Below are positions 60,494-64,000 of a stretch of DNA of 64,000 nt, piece by piece; positions within the stretch are counted from its first letter, which is position 1; every line of letters begins with the position of its first letter. The translations under genes were made by a program, and so were the position numbers. This DNA comes from Candidatus Nitrosotenuis cloacae (GTDB taxonomy: Archaea > Thermoproteota > Nitrososphaeria > Nitrososphaerales > Nitrosopumilaceae), in NCBI RefSeq assembly GCF_000955905.1, contig NZ_CP011097.1:569957-633956 (forward strand). The letters run 5' to 3'. Below the pieces are notes generated by a model, which saw only the letters and a list, made by a program, of their open reading frames with translations, made no database searches and was not told the DNA's origin.

Positions 60494-61330
60494 TTATCGC
60501 TTACATAGAATTGTAGTATACCAACTTCCAAGTGAAACTTCTTTGTACTGCTCAAATCCAGTTTTCATCCTATGTTTCATAATTCCCTCAATTTCCTCAA
60601 TTGAAACTTTGTAGATTTGCTGTTTTAATCCATCCACATGATGTAAAGTAAACCCTAGTTCAGATATTTTTTTGAGATAATCAATTGGCTCTACACCTGC
60701 ATTTTTTAATGCATTGGGCCAAAACTCTGTTAACAAAGTGATATTCTCATTTATTGTTAATGCTTTTGTCATTCCCTTAATGGCATTGCCCTCGGATCCC
60801 TCTATGTCCATTTTTATAAAGTCTAATTTTTCATTTTTTGTATTTTCTAAATATTCGTCAAGAGTTGTCATCTTGATCTTTGTAGTTTCATGTGTTGACT
60901 TTGCCCCAGTTGTATAGTGAAAATCAAACAAACTATGCTCTGAGCTGTAATATGGTGAAAGAAACAATGTTGTCTCACCGTTCGTATCTGCTACTGCCGA
61001 GTTTACCACTATCACATTAGAAAATTGATTTAATTCCGCACTAGCGGTGATCAAATTCGCATTATGCAAGAATGGCTCAAATGCATATACTTTGCCTTTA
61101 CTCCCGACCAGACTTGCTGACAACATCGTGTAAAATCCAAGATTAGCTCCTAAATCTGCAACGATCATGTCTTTTTTTACATGTTGACGAATAACTTTAG
61201 TTTCAAGTAACTCATCAGTGTATGATCCGGTGTGCTTGACTTGTCTTGATAAGTCGTTATCCTTATCATCCAATATCATCTTGAAATCTCCAAAATCGTG
61301 AACCCACGTGTTTGGCAATTTCATACCCAT
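60494..61330 (-). CDS. FkbM-family SAM methyltransferase
   Basis: About 279 residues. Class I methyltransferase with motif I VADLGANLGFYTM, an acidic strand end VYAFEPFLHN, and FkbM features TLDEYLENTKNEKLDFIKMDIEGSEG. Methylates a hydroxyl or other group, often of a sugar or surface glycan; substrate unknown. Starts two codons apart (61330, 61324) are both possible. A/T-rich compared with the genes before 59 kb. Confidence 0.83.
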   Translation of the reverse strand: MGMKLPNTWVHDFGDFKMILDDKDNDLSRQVKHTGSYTDELLETKVIRQHVKKDMIVADLGANLGFYTMLSASLVGSKGKVYAFEPFLHNANLITASAELNQFSNVIVVNSAVADTNGETTLFLSPYYSSEHSLFDFHYTTGAKSTHETTKIKMTTLDEYLENTKNEKLDFIKMDIEGSEGNAIKGMTKALTINENITLLTEFWPNALKNAGVEPIDYLKKISELGFTLHHVDGLKQQIYKVSIEEIEGIMKHRMKTGFEQYKEVSLGSWYTTILCKR

Positions 61331-61399
61331 ACCAATCACAATTTGTTTATCGTGATATTCACAAAAACCTTTTCATAGTTAAAAGCAGCAATTGTTTAG

Positions 61400-62182
61400 A
61401 TGGAGCCTACAAAAGTACCTACAAAACTCAGTACGGTAATCAGTAAAGAGGCAATCCTAGTCATGATTAGTCTTGGAATTCTGTTTCAATTGCTTAACGT
61501 ATATGTGATAAAACAAGTAGATGATGAACTCGATGTAATTGAAATATCAGTTACTGTGGCCTATGCGGCAGCAGCTATTGTATCATTTGTTGTTTCCAAA
61601 CAATATGGCTGGAAAACACACGTCTTTGGGAAATCCTATTTGTCTTTAGCACTCGGCTACTCGATGCTTGTGATTGCCGAGCTTATTTGGCACTCTTATG
61701 AAGTTGTTTTGAAAAAATCCCCATATCCATCAGAAGCAGATATTTTTTACCTAGCTTTCTATCCATTTACAATTTATCACCTAGTAACAAATTCCAAATT
61801 CTTTAAACCTAAGTTCACATTATCTGAAAAAATTTGGGTAAGTGGAATACCGATCTCGATATTTGGCATCTATGCTTATCTGGCATTTATCCAAACTCAA
61901 GAGTTAAATTTTGATTTTTATTATGGCAGTATCTTTGTAGCTGCTACTTCTATCACACTATCATTCGCAATTCGTGGAGCTACTATTTTCAGACAGAGTG
62001 TTCTTGGAACTGTTTGGCTTTTGTTAGTCTTGGGAATCTCTCTTAGTACTCTTGCTGATGTGTGGTATTATTATTTAGAAATATTTGGTCTATATGAGCG
62101 AGAACACATAACTATGGCGCTGTGGATTACCAGCAGCTTTTTCATCATCTACGCTCTCTACAAGCACAGAGAAAGCATCTAA
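61400..62182 (+). CDS. Seven-TM-like sensor membrane protein B
   Basis: 260 residues, seven or eight membrane helices, no soluble output. Shares the loop VVLKKSPYPSEADIFYLAFYP and the order of helices with the protein at 56732, so the two are paralogues. No output-domain gene is adjacent, unlike copy A. Likely senses or binds something within the membrane; a role as receptor is inference. Confidence 0.7.
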   Translation: MEPTKVPTKLSTVISKEAILVMISLGILFQLLNVYVIKQVDDELDVIEISVTVAYAAAAIVSFVVSKQYGWKTHVFGKSYLSLALGYSMLVIAELIWHSYEVVLKKSPYPSEADIFYLAFYPFTIYHLVTNSKFFKPKFTLSEKIWVSGIPISIFGIYAYLAFIQTQELNFDFYYGSIFVAATSITLSFAIRGATIFRQSVLGTVWLLLVLGISLSTLADVWYYYLEIFGLYEREHITMALWITSSFFIIYALYKHRESI

Positions 62183-62543
62183 GATGATCTTAACAATTGT
62201 CCACTTTTAATAATAAAATCTCATAAATTTTCACTATTCTCGAATTCCTGATGCGCTTCTAAACAAATTTTCAGTATACTTGGGATCCACATTAAGTAAC
62301 TTGCATTCCATAATATCATAATTCGAAAATGTAAGGGAACGAAGTGTCCAATTGCAATTTTGAGCTAGCCATCAAGTGCTACTTGAGTTTGCTCTCTTGC
62401 GCCGGCACAATGGTGCCAAATCGAATTCTAGCCAAGTGAATTGGACACTCTTCATCGTTTTTTTGTACCAATCTTTGCATTCTTTGTCAATTATTAATCA
62501 AAGCCCAGACTTAAATCAGATATTTCTTCTGCCAAATCATTCC
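62183..62543. other. Gene-free interval with structured element
   Basis: 361 bp between the membrane protein and the beta-lactamase-fold nuclease. The first 150 bp are A/T-rich and show nothing clear. A nested inverted-repeat element occupies 62343-62449. The longest frame through the interval (continuing into the nuclease from 62376) begins with TTG and reads poorly, so it is rejected as coding. Confidence 0.55.
62343..62449. ncRNA. Candidate three-hairpin structured RNA or small mobile remnant
   Basis: Outer stem AGTGTCCAATT (62343-62353) / AATTGGACACT (62439-62449), 11 bp perfect. Inside are two further hairpins: TCAAGT-gct-ACTTGA (about 62372-62386) and GGCAC-aatg-GTGCC (about 62404-62417). 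Together they form a multi-branch fold of about 107 nt. Strand unknown. Alternatively the outer repeats could be the ends of a miniature transposable element; no target-site duplication is obvious. Confidence 0.4.
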
Positions 62544-63518
62544 ATGGTAAAAATCAAGATGACAAAATCCGGCATTGTATGCCAAACTGATGGCAAAACC
62601 GTAAATTTAGACCCAAAATCTGCCTTGCCAAACTGTATTAATTTCGTCTCCCATGCTCACTCTGATCATCTGCCAAACGGCAATACGGGCTTGGTCTTGG
62701 CAACTAGGGAAACAAAAGAGATTGCAGCCCTGAGGGGCCACGCCATTTCAAACCATGTGGAGTCCCTTGATGAGTTCAAGCTGTATGATTCTGGCCATAT
62801 CTTGGGTGCACGCGGTGTGCTGTTTGATGATATTTTCTATACTGGCGATATCTGCACCAGAGACCGGGGCTTTTTGAGGGGTGCCACAATACCAAAATGC
62901 CATACCCTGATTACAGAGTGCACATTTGGCAAACCAGAATTTGTCTTTCCCAATCTGGATGATACAATAAAGCGAGTAAATGAGCTCATTTCAGAATTAT
63001 ACCACAAGGGCAAGCCGATAATTTTGATGGGCTATCAGCTTGGCAAAGCCCAAACCATATCAAATCTCTTTGGGCACTGGGAGCCATTATACTATCACGA
63101 CTCAGTCAAGGCAATGAATGATCTGCACATCAAGCTGGGCATTCCACTAAAGGATGTGATGGGCCACACAGAGGCCGAATCAAGGGGACTGCTGGCAAAA
63201 AAGCCCTGGGTTATGGTATGCCCCTTAATGTCCGAGAACAACCCGCTCATAAAACAAATGAAATCAAAGTATGATGCAATAACAATAGGCTTTACTGGAT
63301 GGGCAAAATCCAACATGCCGTTTGCTCGAAAAAGCGACTATTCCATTCCGCTTTCTGATCATTGTGATTATTTGGAATTACTTGATCTGGTCAAAAAAAG
63401 CGGGGCTCAGAAAATCTATACAATTCATGGCTTTGTAAACGAGTTTGCCTCTGATCTTACCAAACTGGGCTATGATGCACAACCACTACTAGAGAATGCG
63501 CTGGACGAGTTTTTCTAG
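62544..63518 (+). CDS. Metallo-beta-lactamase-fold nuclease (beta-CASP-like RNA/DNA exonuclease)
   Basis: 324 residues from ATG 62544 (MVKIKMTKSG). Metal-binding HxHxDH motif: FVSHAHSDHLP; further ligands in DSGHILGARG and FYTGDIC; late motif SDHCDYLELL as in beta-CASP enzymes (COG1236-like mRNA 3'-processing factor group). It lacks the KH domains of the archaeal CPSF1/2 proteins and is shorter, so it belongs to the single-domain exonuclease subgroup, some of which act in DNA repair. Confidence 0.82.
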   Translation: MVKIKMTKSGIVCQTDGKTVNLDPKSALPNCINFVSHAHSDHLPNGNTGLVLATRETKEIAALRGHAISNHVESLDEFKLYDSGHILGARGVLFDDIFYTGDICTRDRGFLRGATIPKCHTLITECTFGKPEFVFPNLDDTIKRVNELISELYHKGKPIILMGYQLGKAQTISNLFGHWEPLYYHDSVKAMNDLHIKLGIPLKDVMGHTEAESRGLLAKKPWVMVCPLMSENNPLIKQMKSKYDAITIGFTGWAKSNMPFARKSDYSIPLSDHCDYLELLDLVKKSGAQKIYTIHGFVNEFASDLTKLGYDAQPLLENALDEFF

Positions 63519-63606
63519 GCTTGGAATTGTACCATAAAACACCTCACTAAAACAATTCCGTAAAATCTTCACTAGTCTTAATTTCCAATATACCATACAC
63601 CATGCC

Positions 63607-63912
63607 ATGTCAAAAACTATCCAAGAAATAGCACAAAAAGAACTCTGGGTGTTGGTGAGCCAGCTCAAAGAAAACACAAACAATGCAGAGCTAGAGCGCA
63701 TAGCACCGCAGGTTTTGTCCCTAATTGATCAGTGGACAAGCTCAGGCAAGTTCATCTGGTCTGGTCCATTTGGCGATGGAACATCCGGCATGGCAGTCTT
63801 TGAGGCAACAAAGGATGAGGCATCCAAGTTCTCACAAGACTATTCTGCCATAACCTCGCATGTTCTGGCACATTATGTCTACAAGTGGGATGTTTTGTGG
63901 GGCTCAAAATAA
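63607..63912 (+). CDS. Conserved small protein
   Basis: 101 residues. Helical N-terminus (KTIQEIAQKELWVLVSQLKEN) and a compact C-terminal part (GKFIWSGPFGDGTSGMAVFEATKDEASKF...HYVYKWDVLW), which resembles the YCII/DUF-type small alpha/beta fold with GPF and AV-F-A strings. Exact family not certain. Ends 88 bp before the window edge, where nothing further was seen. Confidence 0.6.
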   Translation: MSKTIQEIAQKELWVLVSQLKENTNNAELERIAPQVLSLIDQWTSSGKFIWSGPFGDGTSGMAVFEATKDEASKFSQDYSAITSHVLAHYVYKWDVLWGSK

Positions 63913-64000
63913 CCTCACTTTATTTTTTTAAAAACTAGAAAAGTGTCAAATTGTACTAGTGGCATTTTTCAAATTCCCGACCAAAATTCATAGTCCTAAC

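Noticed and set aside
62376-62543. 56-codon N-terminal extension of the nuclease gene
   Set aside because: Begins with TTG inside the nested hairpin element, reads as poor protein sequence, and the family N-terminus fits the ATG at 62544.

Overview
The window looks like a chromosome segment of an ammonia-oxidising archaeon (Nitrososphaerota/Thaumarchaeota, Nitrosopumilales; I suspect a Nitrosotenuis- or Nitrosarchaeum-like genus because chemoreceptor genes are present). The evidence is archaeal information-processing genes (aEF-1beta, ribosomal protein L40e, Pth2, TruD, CDC48), pyruvoyl-dependent arginine decarboxylase, an ADP-forming-type succinyl-CoA ligase, several small blue copper proteins, stand-alone Lrp/AsnC RAM-domain proteins, a tRNA with an archaeal bulge-helix-bulge intron, and short leaders with TATA boxes about 25-35 nt before many start codons. 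Genes are densely packed, many overlap by ATGA/GTGA, and TTG/GTG starts are common. No rRNA, CRISPR array, insertion sequence or prophage was seen.

Layout. 0-5.5 kb: membrane protein (cut by the window edge), heme O synthase, then a four-gene minus-strand operon zinc ribbon / aEF-1beta / CDC48 ATPase / winged-helix protein, and a geranylgeranyl reductase. 5.5-12 kb: Pth2, secreted beta-propeller, TruD, DPM1-GtrA glycosyltransferase, thioredoxin-NHL protein and a RAM-domain protein. 12-22.4 kb: secreted Met/His-rich protein, GT39-like glycosyltransferase, many small thaumarchaeal proteins, alcohol dehydrogenase, DUF255 thioredoxin-fold protein. 22.4-31.3 kb: two tandem plastocyanin-like proteins, DEAD-box helicase with RG-rich tail, tRNA-Thr, CPBP protease, arginine decarboxylase, UspA, oligoendopeptidase F, intron-containing tRNA-Val. 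31.3-42.8 kb: DUF1059 protein, winged-helix protein, third cupredoxin, CheY-like regulator, dehydrogenase/aldo-keto reductase pair, transmembrane chemoreceptor, histidine kinase, soluble chemoreceptor of inverted domain order, TerC transporter. 42.8-55.4 kb: central metabolism and translation (L40e, SucCD, IleS, PurD, 5-formyl-THF cyclo-ligase, FolD, PurN) with HtrA protease and cupin. 55.4-62.2 kb: a sensory/regulatory island with a soluble histidine kinase, NitrOD5-like proteins, two paralogous multi-TM sensor-like proteins, a phospho-His-less DHp stub, CheY, HEAT protein, winged-helix regulator, DMT transporter and FkbM methyltransferase. 62.3-63.9 kb: a structured intergenic element, a beta-lactamase-fold nuclease and a small conserved protein.

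The most unusual items are: (1) a 20-nt non-canonical intron in the variable loop of tRNA-Val(CAC); (2) two intergenic loci carrying nearly the same long-loop inverted repeat (core ACGAGAACG...CGTTCTCGT), each beside a TTAAC-N3-GTTAA palindrome that also occurs just upstream of the promoters of other genes; (3) a compact split signalling module at 56.4-58.6 kb; (4) a repeated GGAAATGGTAAT element around the winged-helix regulator at 58.7 kb; (5) a candidate three-hairpin RNA at 62.34-62.45 kb; (6) a 10-bp stem in the leader of the DEAD-box helicase. None of these could be checked by database search here.
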